A DNA stretch of 57,814 nucleotides from Brevibacterium linens ATCC 9172 (GCF_900169165.1 NZ_FXYY01000021.1:1-57814), one strand, 5' to 3'; counted from the stretch's first letter, positions 10,645 to 20,634 are shown. Numbers and translations: made by a program. The notes: generated from the letters alone by a model not told the origin.

Positions 10645-10673
10645 ATAGTTCACGATTATCGATATGCTGTCAA
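10645..10673 (-). promoter_or_regulatory. Sigma-A-like promoter of the DUF2975/HTH operon
   Basis: -35 TTGACA (10673-10668) and -10 AACTAT (10650-10645) with a 17-nt spacer on the minus strand. The start site would fall at the edge of the palindrome 10620-10641. Confidence 0.6.
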
Positions 10674-10735
10674 CAGCTCGGCGGACTTCGATTGGAATCG
10701 GAAGGGGCCGAAATCCCAGCCCCTCGCCGAGGCGG

Positions 10736-11341
10736 TCAGTCGATTTCGCGGCGCCCGGAGAATGCTCGGCCGAGGGTGACCTCGTCGGCGTATTCGAGGT
10801 CGCCGCCGACGGGCAGTCCCGAGGCCAGGCGGGTCACGGTCACGCCGAGCGATCCGAGGAGGCGGACGAGGTAGGTGGCGGTGGCTTCGCCTTCGAGGTT
10901 CGGGTCGGTGGCTATGACGGTCTCCTTGACCTCACCGTCCTGAAGGCGAGTCATGAGTTCCTTGATCCGCAGGTTGTCGGGTCCGACCCCGGCCATCGGG
11001 TCGATGGCTCCGCCGAGGACGTGGTAGAGACCCCGGTATTCCCTCGTCCGTTCGATCGCGACGACGTCCTTGGGCTCTTCGACCACGCAGATCATCGACC
11101 GGTCGCGGCGCGGATCCTGGCACACCGTGCATTCGGCTTCCTCGGAGACGTTTCCGCAGATCTCGCAGAACCGCACTCGCTTCTTCACGTCGGTGAGTGC
11201 CTGCGCCAGCGCATTGACGTCCTGCGAGTCCGTCTGCAGGATGTGGAACGCCAGACGCTGGGCCGACTTCGGCCCGATGCCTGGGAGCTTGCCGAACTCT
11301 TCGACCAAGTCCTGGAGGGCACCTTCGTATACAGCGCTCAT
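10736..11341 (-). CDS. recR: Recombination protein RecR
   Basis: 201-aa RecFOR-pathway protein that loads RecA at gapped DNA. Domains are an N-terminal helix-hairpin-helix ([18 protein letters not shown]), a four-Cys zinc finger ([16 protein letters not shown]), a Toprim domain ([14 protein letters not shown]) and a C-terminal wing ([16 protein letters not shown]). The length is normal. The start ATG overlaps the dnaX stop (ATGA). The ybaB/ebfC gene that usually stands between dnaX and recR is absent here. Confidence 0.97.
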   Translation of the reverse strand: MSAVYEGALQDLVEEFGKLPGIGPKSAQRLAFHILQTDSQDVNALAQALTDVKKRVRFCEICGNVSEEAECTVCQDPRRDRSMICVVEEPKDVVAIERTREYRGLYHVLGGAIDPMAGVGPDNLRIKELMTRLQDGEVKETVIATDPNLEGEATATYLVRLLGSLGVTVTRLASGLPVGGDLEYADEVTLGRAFSGRREID

Positions 11342-14300
11342 ACTTCTCTTTCGTCAATGATTTCGCCGCCGAGGACCCGTGCGATCACGTCGACGCCCAT
11401 CTGCGGCGCTTCGGAGACGTCGAGGTCCGTTTCCGGATCATACTCGTCCTCAACCGATCCGGACTGCTGCGGGTAGGCGTTCGATCCCGGCGCCGAGGCG
11501 GCTCCCGGACCAGATCCGCTCGCCGGTTTGGCCCGTGGCGCGGATCCGTATCCGGATCCGACAGTCGGAGTGGTGGTGACACCGTGTTTCTCGGCCAGTG
11601 CGGCGAAGCGCGATTTGAACGGCTTCTCTCCCCCGTGGGTCGAGGCCGGTGGCGGAGACTGCACGTCTGGTGCCGGCTGTTCGAAGGCTCCTCCCCCGAA
11701 GTCGCTGCGGCTCTCTGCGAGGTCGGGGTAGTCGAGATCGTCGTCGGGCGGGGGCACGACGACGGCTCCGACGTCGACGGCTCCGCTGCCTGCGCTCGTC
11801 TCATCGACGTCGGCCGAGGCGGTGCCCGTCGATGCAGAGTCGACCGATGAGGGGTCGATCGGTGAGGGACCGTCGTTCCAATTCGGCTCTTCCCACCGCG
11901 GTTCGACGTACTCCATCGGCGAGTCGTCGGCGAAGCCGGACGACCCCGCAGACGCTGTTCCCGCATGGTGGTCGGGACCAGATCGAGCGTAGTCGCCGGC
12001 TGGTCCGGAGCCAACTGATCCGTCGCCAGCCGGTTCGGATGCGGTGTCGGCCGGCGGGCCGAAGAAGTCATCGTCGGAGAGATCGGGAACGACGACGTCC
12101 GGGGCGACCGAGGAAGCGGGCGCATTCTCAGCAACTCGGGCGCTCTCGGCCACAGGCTCATTTTCGGTTTCGGGAGCCGACTCGGCTGCAGGGCCTGCGT
12201 CATCGTGCGGTGAACTCGCGCTCACGCCATCAGTGCCGGACTGCTCAGCATCGGCAGATGGTTCGTCGGCCGGTTCGGCAGAGCCGAAGGAGTCGTCGTG
12301 TGTCGTGGGTTCAGTCGGTGGACCCGGCTGTTCTCCCTCCTCGTCGTCGGAGGACCAAGGACCCTGAGTCGGGCCGCTGGGCTCCCAGAACTTCTCGTGG
12401 TCGACCTGCGGCTTGTCGACCTCACGGGTCCCGACGACCGCGGCGACTTCCTGCGGGCTGGGGCGGCGCTGGCTCGGTGCCGGTCCGTGATTGCCGCCGG
12501 AGTCGTTCATGGGCGGAGCCGAGGATCCTTTGCCCTGGTTGCCGCCGCCGGCGCTTCCTCCGCCGATCCGACCGACATCGCCGACGTCGATTCGAGCCTG
12601 AATGCCGAGGACGTCATTGATCGCCGCAGAGAGTTTGGCCGCATGGTCGCGCTGCTGGAATCCCTGCACGGAACCGGCATTGTTGAAGCCGAGGTAGACG
12701 ACCCCGTCGGAGAACGACTGGGGAATCGCATTGGCCGCGATGATCGCACGGGTCAGGCGGCTGCGCTTCTCCACCGAGGCGAGAATGCTCGGCCAGGCGC
12801 GGCGGATGGCTTCGATCTCACCACCGATGTCACCGGATCCCGCCACCGAGGTGGCTTCCGGTGCCGCTGCCTGCTCGGTCATCTGACGCTGAGGCTGGTC
12901 CGCCGGCGCCGAGTCCGGTCCGGAGTCCGTTGCGGAACTGGGCGCTGAGGCACCGGCAGGGTCGTACCTCTGCTGATCGTCCTGCACAGATTGCGACTCA
13001 GTTCGCGGCGCACCCGCCGCTTCGACCGAAGGCTCGGGCGACGGATCGGCCGAAGGCTGCGGTTCCTGCGTCGGCCGGCCCGCATCTGCGCTCCGGGGGT
13101 CCTCAGCAGACAGCTGCTGCGGCCCCGCGTCCGCGGTCTGAGATTGCGGCTCGGACTGCGACGCCGGCTCCGGCTCGGCCTGACGCTGTTGCCCCTGCTC
13201 AGATTGTTGCCTCGGCTGCGCCGGAGATTCGTTGAGCATCGACTCGGCGGCTGCTGCCATGGCTGCGATGTCGTCGAAATCGTCGTGAGCTGCACTCTGA
13301 GACTGCCTGGCGGGCGCGTTCGCGGCAGGTGCCTGCCCCTGGCCTGCCCCATCCGCCGACGTCCGACCGCTCGCGTGTCCCTGATCAGCTGCAGGTGCCT
13401 GCCCCTGCCCTGTCCCGCCGGCCGGAGCTCCCGGCCCAGCGCCCTGACCAGCACCCTGGTCCGGGGTCTGCGCCGGCGGCATGTTTGCGGCCACGCCGGT
13501 GGCCGACATCCCGATGCGACGCTCCATCCGCTCGACGCGGCTGAGCACAGCGTCTCGGCTGCGACCGGAGCCGGGCAGCAGAATGCGGGCACAGATGAGT
13601 TCGAGCTGCAGCCGCGGCGAGGTGGCACCCGACATCTCCGTCAGGCCCACATTCAGCAGGTCCGCGGCACGGGAGAGCTCACCCTGTCCGAAGCCGTTGG
13701 CCTGCAGGGTCAGCCTCTCCAGACGGTCCGGCGGCACTTCGGGCAGGAAGGCATGGGCCGCCTCGGGTGCGGCATGGATGACGATGAGATCTCGGAAGCG
13801 CTCCAGCAGATCTTCGACGAAGCGCCTGGGGTCCTGACCGGATTCGATGACCCGCTCCACCGCGCGGTACACCCCGGCCCCGTCACCGGCGGAGAACGCA
13901 TCAACGATGTCGGACAGCAGTGAATCCGGAGTGTATCCGAGCAGAGCGACTGCTCGGCCGTAGTCGACCCCGTCGGGCCCGGAACCGGCGATGAGCTGGT
14001 CGAGGACCGACAGCGTGTCACGCACCGAGCCTCCGCCGGCCCGGACGACCAACGGCAGCACGCCCTTGGCCACCTGCACACCTTCACGCGTGCACAGCTC
14101 GTCAAGGTAGTTGCCCAGGGCCTCCGGCGGCACCAGGCGGAACGGATAGTGGTGGGTCCGCGATCGGATCGTGCCGATGACCTTCTCGGGCTCGGTCGTG
14201 GCGAAGACGAATTTGATGTGCGGCGGCGGCTCTTCGACGATCTTGAGCAGAGCGTTGAAGCCCTGCGAGGTGACCATGTGGGCCTCATCGAGGATGAACA

Positions 14301-14667
14301 CCTTGTACCGGTCGCGCGCTGGCGCATAGACGGCGCGCTCACGCAGGTCACGGGCGTCGTCGACGCCGTTGTGACTGGCCGCGTCGATCTCGACGACGTC
14401 GAGCGATCCGGGTCCTCCGTTGGCCAGATCCCGACAGCTCGGGCACTCCCCGCACGGCACCGGAGTCGGCCCCTGCTCACAGTTGAGGCACCGAGCCAGG
14501 ATCCGCGCCGAGGTGGTCTTTCCACACCCGCGCGGGCCGGAGAACAGGTAGGCATGGTTGATGCGGCCACGTTCGATGGCGGCCTTCAGCGGATCGGTCA
14601 CATGCTCTTGACCGATGACCTCGTCGAAGGTCTCTGGGCGGTATCTTCTGTACAGTGCGGTGGACAC
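11338..14667 (-). CDS. dnaX: DNA polymerase III gamma/tau subunit
   Basis: About 1,109-aa clamp-loader ATPase of the replisome. The N-terminal AAA+ domain has Walker A GPRGCGKT (44-51), a zinc module with Cys60, Cys63, Cys72, Cys75 and Cys78, and [10 protein letters not shown]. Domain III ends near residue 380. The rest is mostly a very long disordered region: first Gln/Pro/Ala-rich, then, after a short folded tau-like block ([23 protein letters not shown]...), an acidic Ser/Asp/Pro-rich stretch. Start uncertain: GTG 14665-14667 gives the family's [10 protein letters not shown] beginning but its SD is very close. GTG 14695-14697 has GGGGAG 9 nt upstream and would add 10 residues. Confidence 0.95.
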   Translation of the reverse strand: MSTALYRRYRPETFDEVIGQEHVTDPLKAAIERGRINHAYLFSGPRGCGKTTSARILARCLNCEQGPTPVPCGECPSCRDLANGGPGSLDVVEIDAASHNGVDDARDLRERAVYAPARDRYKVFILDEAHMVTSQGFNALLKIVEEPPPHIKFVFATTEPEKVIGTIRSRTHHYPFRLVPPEALGNYLDELCTREGVQVAKGVLPLVVRAGGGSVRDTLSVLDQLIAGSGPDGVDYGRAVALLGYTPDSLLSDIVDAFSAGDGAGVYRAVERVIESGQDPRRFVEDLLERFRDLIVIHAAPEAAHAFLPEVPPDRLERLTLQANGFGQGELSRAADLLNVGLTEMSGATSPRLQLELICARILLPGSGRSRDAVLSRVERMERRIGMSATGVAANMPPAQTPDQGAGQGAGPGAPAGGTGQGQAPAADQGHASGRTSADGAGQGQAPAANAPARQSQSAAHDDFDDIAAMAAAAESMLNESPAQPRQQSEQGQQRQAEPEPASQSEPQSQTADAGPQQLSAEDPRSADAGRPTQEPQPSADPSPEPSVEAAGAPRTESQSVQDDQQRYDPAGASAPSSATDSGPDSAPADQPQRQMTEQAAAPEATSVAGSGDIGGEIEAIRRAWPSILASVEKRSRLTRAIIAANAIPQSFSDGVVYLGFNNAGSVQGFQQRDHAAKLSAAINDVLGIQARIDVGDVGRIGGGSAGGGNQGKGSSAPPMNDSGGNHGPAPSQRRPSPQEVAAVVGTREVDKPQVDHEKFWEPSGPTQGPWSSDDEEGEQPGPPTEPTTHDDSFGSAEPADEPSADAEQSGTDGVSASSPHDDAGPAAESAPETENEPVAESARVAENAPASSVAPDVVVPDLSDDDFFGPPADTASEPAGDGSVGSGPAGDYARSGPDHHAGTASAGSSGFADDSPMEYVEPRWEEPNWNDGPSPIDPSSVDSASTGTASADVDETSAGSGAVDVGAVVVPPPDDDLDYPDLAESRSDFGGGAFEQPAPDVQSPPPASTHGGEKPFKSRFAALAEKHGVTTTPTVGSGYGSAPRAKPASGSGPGAASAPGSNAYPQQSGSVEDEYDPETDLDVSEAPQMGVDVIARVLGGEIIDEREV

Positions 14668-14759
14668 GCCCCCTAGCCTAATGCCAACGACTGACACGAG
14701 ATACGGCTCCCCGAGTCCCGCCGTTGTCGCTGACCTCCCGATCAGGCACGATAGAGATC

Positions 14760-15422
14760 ATGAGCTCAGCCACCCCCTCCCCCGGCGAGAACGACCCCGC
14801 GAAGACCTTCCGCATCGGCCACAAGGAACGCGACGAGGCGATCGAGCTGCTCCGCGAAGCCGCCGGCGACGGTCGGATCACGGTCGACGAGCTCGACGAG
14901 CGGATGGAGAAGGTCCAGGCCGCGAAGTTCCCCATCGACCTCGACGCGGTGCTCGCCGACCTCACCACCGAGCTGCCCTCCAATCGCTTCCGTCCCACCT
15001 CGGCGATCGCGCCCGCCGCCGGCCACGCAATGGCGGTCAACGGCCACGACCGCTTCGACCCGCTCGTCATCAAGGCCGGCTGGGAGTCCGAAGTCCGCCG
15101 CGCCCGATGGGCTGTCCCGCCCTTCATCCGCTGCGAACCCTCGATGTCGAACATCGAGCTGAACTTCCTCGAGGTCGAGACCGATCTCGAGGCCATCGAG
15201 ATCGAGGTCGTCGCCGGCATGGGCTCGGTCACCGTCGTCATCCCAGACGACTGGGCGGTCAACGTCGACCAGCTCTCAAAGTCCTGGGGAAGCGTGAAAT
15301 CCGTCGTCGACGCCGTTCCGACCGGCCGCCGACCTCTCGTGCGCGTGGGCGGATCGATCGGAATGGGCTCCTTCAAGGCCCGCTTCGCGAACTACTTCGA
15401 CCGCCGCCGATTGGCAAAATGA
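14760..15422 (+). CDS. DUF1707 domain protein with LiaF-like C-terminal half
   Basis: 220-aa soluble protein. The N-terminal DUF1707 (SHOCT-like) domain reads FRIGHKERDEAIELLREAAGDGRITVDELDERMEK. The C-terminal part (about 120-200) resembles the cell-wall-active-antibiotic-response fold of LiaF (IEVVAGMGSVTVVIPDDWAV). Its role is unknown; relatives sit in actinobacterial envelope-stress contexts. I start at ATG 14760-14762; the frame extends to a TTG at 14724. The next gene's start overlaps its stop. Confidence 0.82.
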   Translation: MSSATPSPGENDPAKTFRIGHKERDEAIELLREAAGDGRITVDELDERMEKVQAAKFPIDLDAVLADLTTELPSNRFRPTSAIAPAAGHAMAVNGHDRFDPLVIKAGWESEVRRARWAVPPFIRCEPSMSNIELNFLEVETDLEAIEIEVVAGMGSVTVVIPDDWAVNVDQLSKSWGSVKSVVDAVPTGRRPLVRVGGSIGMGSFKARFANYFDRRRLAK

Positions 15423-15673
15423 TGGAACCCGGACTCGGCGCTGTCATCTTCCTCACCGTCTGCATTATCGTCGTCTTCAGCATCGGCGCCTGGCTCGTCT
15501 ACCGGGTGATGACGAAACCGGGTGCGCACATCGGCTCCCGCCTGCCCAACCACGACCCCCACGCCGAGGCGGCCCCCACCGACCCGCCCGACCGCGGATC
15601 CGCTGCGGACCGAACCGAAGCAGACGACCCCGACGACCCCGACAGTCCCGATCACGGTCACCGGCATCCTTGA
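15422..15673 (+). CDS. Small single-span membrane protein
   Basis: 83-aa protein: one N-terminal membrane segment (VIFLTVCIIVVFSIGAWLVY), then a polar tail rich in Asp, Pro and His (DDPDDPDSPDHGHRHP). The ATG overlaps the stop of the DUF1707 gene by one base, which supports it as a real coupled gene. I do not recognise the family. Confidence 0.65.
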   Translation: MEPGLGAVIFLTVCIIVVFSIGAWLVYRVMTKPGAHIGSRLPNHDPHAEAAPTDPPDRGSAADRTEADDPDDPDSPDHGHRHP

Positions 15674-15704
15674 AAACCAGTCCCCGCCGTGATCGACTTT
15701 CACC

Positions 15705-16733
15705 ATGTCTGAGATCCAGATCACGCGCATCGCCGCCGACGATGAGTCTGCGCTGCTGACATGGAACGACGTCATGCGCACCGCCTACACCGAGGCCCGC
15801 ACCGCCGCCTGGTGGCGCAGCGCCGAGACGACGCTGACCCAATTCGCCCACCCGCGCCCGGGAGGACAGGACATCGCCCTGATGGGCCGCCTCGGCGAGG
15901 AGATCATCGGCGGCGCCGAGATCAGCCTCTCCCCCGACACACCGACCGATATCGAACTCGGTGTCCTCTCCGCTCACCGCCGCCGAGGTTTCGGCACGGC
16001 CCTCGCCGAGGCGGCCGCACAGTTCCTTGGACACGATGACCGATCCTCGGCGATCGTGCAGACCGAAACCTACTGCCCGGCCGGGGTCGCCTTCGCCAGA
16101 GCGCACGGGATGAGCATCGGCAACGCAGAGCACCGGCTGCTGCTCGACCTTCCCGCCTACCTGGAGGCCGATGCGAATCGGTACAAGGATTCGGGTGCGT
16201 CGACGGTCGTGCCCGTGATCAGGGAGGACCCGGACTTCTCGGTCACCTCATGGATCGGAGCCTGCCCCGAGGACGTGTTGGAATCCTGGACGCAGCTGCG
16301 GGAGCAGATGGATGAGGACGTGCCCGTCGGCGACCTCACCCGCTCCGCCACCCACGCCAGCACCGCGGCGATCCGCAGCCATGAGGAGCGGATGGAAGGG
16401 CAGGGCTGGACCTTGGTCAGCTCGATGGCGCACGTGGGCGACCTGGCCGTCGGCTATACGGAGATCATGGTCTCCGCCCACGATCCGCAGATCGTCATCC
16501 AGGAGGACACCCTCGTCGACCGTGCCTTTCGAAGCCGGGGGATCGGTCGGGCCCTCAAGGTCGCGAACCTGCGTCAGCTGCCCGCGGTCGCCGCGACCGC
16601 CGCGGCGGAATGGGTGCAGACGTACACGGCGACGGACAACGAACCGATGCTCGCACTCAACCGGGACCTCGGGTTCGCCATCGCCGATACGATGACCGCC
16701 CTGGAGAAGAAGGTCGACCAGAACTGTCAGTGA
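15705..16733 (+). CDS. Tandem GNAT acetyltransferase
   Basis: 342-aa protein with two GNAT-like halves. The first has the acetyl-CoA loop HRRRGFGTALAEAA (about residues 91-104), the second RSRGIGRALKVANL (about 275-288). Double-GNAT proteins of this length (mycothiol-synthase-like layout) are common in actinobacteria. The substrate cannot be inferred. Start ATG 15705-15707 has no obvious ribosome-binding site. Confidence 0.85.
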   Translation: MSEIQITRIAADDESALLTWNDVMRTAYTEARTAAWWRSAETTLTQFAHPRPGGQDIALMGRLGEEIIGGAEISLSPDTPTDIELGVLSAHRRRGFGTALAEAAAQFLGHDDRSSAIVQTETYCPAGVAFARAHGMSIGNAEHRLLLDLPAYLEADANRYKDSGASTVVPVIREDPDFSVTSWIGACPEDVLESWTQLREQMDEDVPVGDLTRSATHASTAAIRSHEERMEGQGWTLVSSMAHVGDLAVGYTEIMVSAHDPQIVIQEDTLVDRAFRSRGIGRALKVANLRQLPAVAATAAAEWVQTYTATDNEPMLALNRDLGFAIADTMTALEKKVDQNCQ

Positions 16734-16757
16734 CGTTCATTTCGACTAGAGTGGGCG

Positions 16758-17408
16758 ATGACCCGTCCGGCCATCGAACCGAAGCAGACCGCTGTGCCCT
16801 CAGAACTCCTCATCGCCGTCCTCGTCTTCATCATCGTCGCCCTCGTGACCGTGCTCGTCATCCGCTCCCGCGCGAACAAGGCCCGCCACGACGCCGAAGC
16901 GAAAGCACCCGCCGCCCCGCGCGATCCCTTCGCTGCCGATCAGAACACCGGCGGTGACCCGGAGACCATCAAGGCCGGAGACCTCCTCGAGTTCGGCAAC
17001 GAGAAGTACTTCGTCCGCGGCACCCTGCGCATCTCCGAGGGCGGCTACGACTGGGCCGAACACTTCTTCCAGGCCGACGCCTCGGCGACCCGCATGTGGC
17101 TGAGCGTCGAACGCGACCCCGATGTCCAGATCGCCCGCTGGCGCGACCGCCCCGACCTCGACATCGAACCGAAGGCCCGGACCATCACCATCGACGGCAC
17201 CGACTACGACCTCGTCGAACACGGCACTGCCTCCTACCGGTCCGAAGGCACCACGGGACTGAACGAGAAGGGCGGGGTCGACTACGTCGACTACGAATCC
17301 GGCGACGGCCGCCTGCTCGCCTTCGAACGCTTCGACCACGGACGCTGGGAAGTGAGCACCGGAGAGACCATCCCGACCGGCTCGTTCACCATCTACTCCG
17401 GCAGCTGA
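16758..17408 (+). CDS. DUF4178 membrane-anchored protein
   Basis: 216 aa: one N-terminal membrane segment (LLIAVLVFIIVALVTVLVI), an Ala/Pro linker, then a DUF4178 domain (GDLLEFGNEKYFVRGTLRISEGGYDWAEHFF...). First gene of a coupled run DUF4178 - DUF2617 - Gly-rich membrane protein - DUF350 - aminopropyltransferase. From memory this block is conserved across actinobacteria, and its collective function is unknown to me. TAGAGT sits just upstream of the ATG, so the transcript may be nearly leaderless. Confidence 0.85.
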   Translation: MTRPAIEPKQTAVPSELLIAVLVFIIVALVTVLVIRSRANKARHDAEAKAPAAPRDPFAADQNTGGDPETIKAGDLLEFGNEKYFVRGTLRISEGGYDWAEHFFQADASATRMWLSVERDPDVQIARWRDRPDLDIEPKARTITIDGTDYDLVEHGTASYRSEGTTGLNEKGGVDYVDYESGDGRLLAFERFDHGRWEVSTGETIPTGSFTIYSGS

Positions 17409-18019
17409 TGCTCACTCTCCCCCGCCCGCTCGACGTCCCCTTCACCGACACCAGTGCCGAGGCGCTGCGGCTGAGCCTCGACCACGACCGGATCGCTCCA
17501 CTGGCCACCCGCAGCGTCGATGTGCCCACCGCAGCTGCACCCACTGACACAGCCTCCGCCCTCGCCGAGGCGGTTCCTGAGCTGACCCTGACACTGACCG
17601 TCATCGGTTCCTCCCACCAGGCGATCCTGACCGATGGCGCCGCTGATGCGTTCGTCGAGACCTTCGCCTGCCTCGGCGAGGGGGCCGACGAGTCCTCACC
17701 GATCCGACCACTGTGGAACCGCGAAGTCATCCGCCGCGGTCGGTGGGCCGGTTTCACCGAACACCGATTCACCGCGACCCGCACGGGTGTGCACGGAGAC
17801 TTCCCGGATGCCGCCGCCGAGGTGCTCGCCGCCGGTGCCGACCGTGCACTCACCGCTGACGACCACCTCGCGGTCGCGTTCCCCGGACAGCCCGGCGCAC
17901 TGACGGCACTGTCGCTGACGTGTGCGGGACCCGAGCGGATAGCCTGGCAGTCGTGGCACTGCTACCCGCAGCATCGGGAGATCGTCCACAGCAGCTCCGA
18001 GTTGAGGAGGTCGACATGA
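17408..18019 (+). CDS. DUF2617 family protein
   Basis: 203-aa soluble protein resembling DUF2617 (EALRLSLDHDRIAPLATR..., ...ELTLTVIGSSHQAIL...). No catalytic motif is recognisable. The ATG at 17408 shares one base with the stop of the DUF4178 gene (TGATG), and its own stop overlaps the next start, so it is tightly coupled on both sides. Confidence 0.82.
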   Translation: MLTLPRPLDVPFTDTSAEALRLSLDHDRIAPLATRSVDVPTAAAPTDTASALAEAVPELTLTLTVIGSSHQAILTDGAADAFVETFACLGEGADESSPIRPLWNREVIRRGRWAGFTEHRFTATRTGVHGDFPDAAAEVLAAGADRALTADDHLAVAFPGQPGALTALSLTCAGPERIAWQSWHCYPQHREIVHSSSELRRST

Positions 18020-18453
18020 GTCAGGGACCGAACGTCTCGATGGGCGGAGGCTCCTTCGACTTCGACCGCGCAGGAGGCGGCGGGAACGGCCCGCAGCGCC
18101 CCGGCGGACCACATCGTCCCGGCAGCGGATCGGGGCGGAAGCCGCGCCGCTTCGGCTGCGGAACGATCATCGGAATCGTCATCGTCCTCATCGTCCTCGG
18201 CAACGTCTTCCGCGGCTGCGGATCGCCCGCGAGCGCCGACTGCGGTGACTACGACCTGACCAACGGCCAGTACGTCTCGAACCCCGGCAAGGGCGACTAC
18301 GAGAAGAACGGCAGCAGCTATGACTACGTCGGCTGCGACACCTCACGCTCCGGAGGCGGCGGATTCTTCTTCCTCCCGTTCTTCTCCGGCGGCGGATCGA
18401 ACTACGGCGACGGCTCGGGCTTCCGCGGCGGCGGACCGGGCACCGGAAAATAG
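18016..18453 (+). CDS. Gly-rich single-span membrane protein
   Basis: 145-aa protein: a Gly/Pro-rich, basic cytosolic N-terminus, one membrane segment (GTIIGIVIVLIVLGNVF), a short external part with cysteines (Cys in GCGSPASADCGDY and DYVGCDTS), then a Gly/Phe-rich tail. It occupies the position where DUF4247 proteins stand in the equivalent clusters of other actinobacteria, but I cannot confirm membership. Strong ribosome-binding site GAGGAGG before ATG 18016; the start overlaps the DUF2617 stop (ATGA). Confidence 0.75.
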   Translation: MSQGPNVSMGGGSFDFDRAGGGGNGPQRPGGPHRPGSGSGRKPRRFGCGTIIGIVIVLIVLGNVFRGCGSPASADCGDYDLTNGQYVSNPGKGDYEKNGSSYDYVGCDTSRSGGGGFFFLPFFSGGGSNYGDGSGFRGGGPGTGK

Positions 18454-18471
18454 GCACAGCGAAAGGCAGAC

Positions 18472-18900
18472 ATGCTCCTGAACTACCTCATCTACGAGAC
18501 CGGAGTCGTCCTCTCCTATGCGGGCTGCGGGCTCCTCCTCATGGTCATCGGCTATTTCGTCGTCGACCTGCTCACCCCGGGCAAGCTCCACGTCATCCTG
18601 TGGGAGCAGAAGTCGCGCAATGCGGCAGTCCTCGTCGCCTCCGACCTGGCCGGAGTCGCGATCATCGTCATCGCCGCCATCCGCGCCAGCTCCGATGACC
18701 TGGCCGCAGGCATCCTGTCCACCCTCGTCTTCGGCATCCTCGGCATCATCCTCATGGGAGTGAGCTTCCTGCTCATCGGTCTGCTCACCCCGGGCAGGAC
18801 CGGCGACCTCATCAATTCCCCGCAGATGCACCCCGAGGTCTGGGTCAACGCCACCGCTCATCTGGGCATTGCCGGCATCATGGCCGCAGCCCTCCTTTGA
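18472..18900 (+). CDS. DUF350 membrane protein
   Basis: 142-aa protein with four hydrophobic segments and two copies of the DUF350 pattern (YFVVDLLTPGKL and FLLIGLLTPGRTGDL). Ribosome-binding site GAAAGG precedes ATG 18472. Its stop overlaps the start of the aminopropyltransferase gene. Function unknown. DUF350 proteins co-occur with spermidine-synthase-like genes, as here. Confidence 0.9.
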   Translation: MLLNYLIYETGVVLSYAGCGLLLMVIGYFVVDLLTPGKLHVILWEQKSRNAAVLVASDLAGVAIIVIAAIRASSDDLAAGILSTLVFGILGIILMGVSFLLIGLLTPGRTGDLINSPQMHPEVWVNATAHLGIAGIMAAALL

Positions 18901-20543
18901 GCACCTCTGACGAATCCGGTCAGACGTCGGCCGCGGCCGCACCGACCGACTCGACCACGGACACCACCACCGAGGCGGCCCGACCGGTCACGCTGCCGAT
19001 GCGGCCGGGTCCGGCTCGGTTCTTCGTCCTGCTGGCCGTGTTCATCTGCGCGAGCTGCGGAATGGTCTACGAGCTCGCGCTCGTGGCCTTGGGGTCCTAT
19101 CTGCTCGGCGACACCATCGTTCAGGCCTCCATCGTCCTGGCCGTCATGGTCTTCGCAATGGGTGTGGGTTCGCTGGCGACGAAACGGCTGACTGGGTTCG
19201 CGGCGGTCTCCTTCGCACTCATCGAGGCGGCCCTGGGCATCATCGGCGGGCTGTCGGTCATTCTGCTCTATCTCGCCTTCGCCTTCGCCGATGTCTACAC
19301 CGTGGCCATGGTGGCCCTCGCGTTCGTCATCGGCGCACTCATCGGCGCGGAGATCCCGCTGCTCATGGAGCTCGTCCAACGCATCCGCGCCCAGAAGGCC
19401 TCGAGCGCGGTGGCCGACCTCTTCGCCGCCGACTATGTGGGCGGACTCGTCGGCGGGCTCGCCTTCCCCTTCCTCCTGCTGCCGCTGCTCGGACTGCCGC
19501 GCGGCGCGCTGGCGGTGGGGATGACGAATGCGCTGGTGGGCATCCTCATCGTCCTCTGGCTCTTCCGCACCGAGATCTCCCGCACCGCACAGGTCATCTT
19601 GGCGGCACTGCTCGTCGTCATCCTCGGCGGGCTCACCGTGGTGTGGATCTACACCGACGACATCGAAGTCACCACCCGGCAGCGTCTCTACCGGGATCCG
19701 ATCGTGTATTCGCAGCGCTCGGACTATCAGGAGATCGTCGTCACCGAAGCCCGCAAGACCGGCGATACGCGGCTGTTCCTCAACGGGGATCTGCAGTTCG
19801 CTTCGGCCGACGAATACCGTTATCACGAAAGCCTCGTCCATCCGCTGCTGGACGGTCCGCGCCGCAACGTGCTCGTCCTCGGCGGCGGCGACGGCTTGGC
19901 CGTGCGCGAGATCCTCAAATACCCCGACGTCGCATCCATCACGCTCGTCGACCTCGACCCGAAGGTGCTGGAACTCGCGAAGACCTCGGAGCACTTCACC
20001 GCATTCAACGACGATTCCCTCGACGATCCGCGGGTGAAGACGATCGCCGCCGATGCCTTCACATGGCTGCGGGAGGCGAAGCATTCTGCCTACGACGCGG
20101 TCATCGCCGATCTTCCCGACCCCGATGATGTGGCGACGTCGAAGCTCTACAGCATCGAGTTCTACGGGCTCATCCGCCAGGTGATGTCCCCGGAAGCGCG
20201 CCTCGTCGTCCAGGCCGGCTCCCCTTATTTCGCCCCAGAGGCCTATTGGGGCATCGGTGAGGCCGTCGCCGAGGCGGGACTGTCGACGACTCCGTATCAC
20301 GTCGATGTCCCCAGCTTCGGTGATTGGGGATATTTCCTCGCCGATCTCGGCGGCGAGGGCCCCGAGGTGTCCGTGCCCGATGATGCCCCGAGCGGGTTGA
20401 AATTCGCCACCTCCGAGGTGCTCGCCGCCTCGACGACGTTCCCACCGGACCGTGATCGCGCGTCTGTGGGCACGGTCGAAGCTTCAACGCTGCTGCATCC
20501 GCGGGTCCTCGATCAGGAACGCGGCGCCTGGGTCGGATACTGA
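18897..20543 (+). CDS. Membrane-embedded aminopropyltransferase (spermidine-synthase-like)
   Basis: 548 aa. An N-terminal half with about seven membrane segments (residues 40-240) is fused to a C-terminal SAM-binding domain of the spermidine synthase fold: VLVLGGGDGLAVREILKY, LVDLDPKVLELAK and DAVIADLPDPDD. Actual polyamine synthesis is uncertain, because many such membrane fusions have no proven substrate. The start is TTG 18897, overlapping the DUF350 stop; it has weak ribosome-binding support, but the frame and family length agree. Last gene of the block, followed by the terminator at 20597-20634. Confidence 0.88.
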   Translation: MSTSDESGQTSAAAAPTDSTTDTTTEAARPVTLPMRPGPARFFVLLAVFICASCGMVYELALVALGSYLLGDTIVQASIVLAVMVFAMGVGSLATKRLTGFAAVSFALIEAALGIIGGLSVILLYLAFAFADVYTVAMVALAFVIGALIGAEIPLLMELVQRIRAQKASSAVADLFAADYVGGLVGGLAFPFLLLPLLGLPRGALAVGMTNALVGILIVLWLFRTEISRTAQVILAALLVVILGGLTVVWIYTDDIEVTTRQRLYRDPIVYSQRSDYQEIVVTEARKTGDTRLFLNGDLQFASADEYRYHESLVHPLLDGPRRNVLVLGGGDGLAVREILKYPDVASITLVDLDPKVLELAKTSEHFTAFNDDSLDDPRVKTIAADAFTWLREAKHSAYDAVIADLPDPDDVATSKLYSIEFYGLIRQVMSPEARLVVQAGSPYFAPEAYWGIGEAVAEAGLSTTPYHVDVPSFGDWGYFLADLGGEGPEVSVPDDAPSGLKFATSEVLAASTTFPPDRDRASVGTVEASTLLHPRVLDQERGAWVGY

Positions 20544-20555
20544 ATTCGTCTGACA

Positions 20556-20583
20556 CGGGCTTCTCACAACGGGCTTCTCACAA
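20556..20583. repeat. 14-nt tandem duplication
   Basis: CGGGCTTCTCACAA is repeated twice head-to-tail directly after the aminopropyltransferase gene. Probably a slippage product without function. Confidence 0.8.
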
Positions 20584-20596
20584 CGGCGTCCGACTG

Positions 20597-20634
20597 CGGC
20601 AGAGGGCCGACCCACACGGGTCGGCCCTCTGCCG
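20597..20634. terminator. Intrinsic terminator between convergent genes
   Basis: 17-bp perfect stem (20597-20613 with 20618-20634), ACAC loop, followed on the plus strand by TTTCTCT. It serves the aminopropyltransferase operon and, in reverse, the DUF4190 gene. Confidence 0.9.

Noticed and set aside
20556..20583. Attachment-site-like direct repeat
   Set aside because: A 14-nt tandem duplication without integrase, tRNA or mobile genes is best read as slippage.
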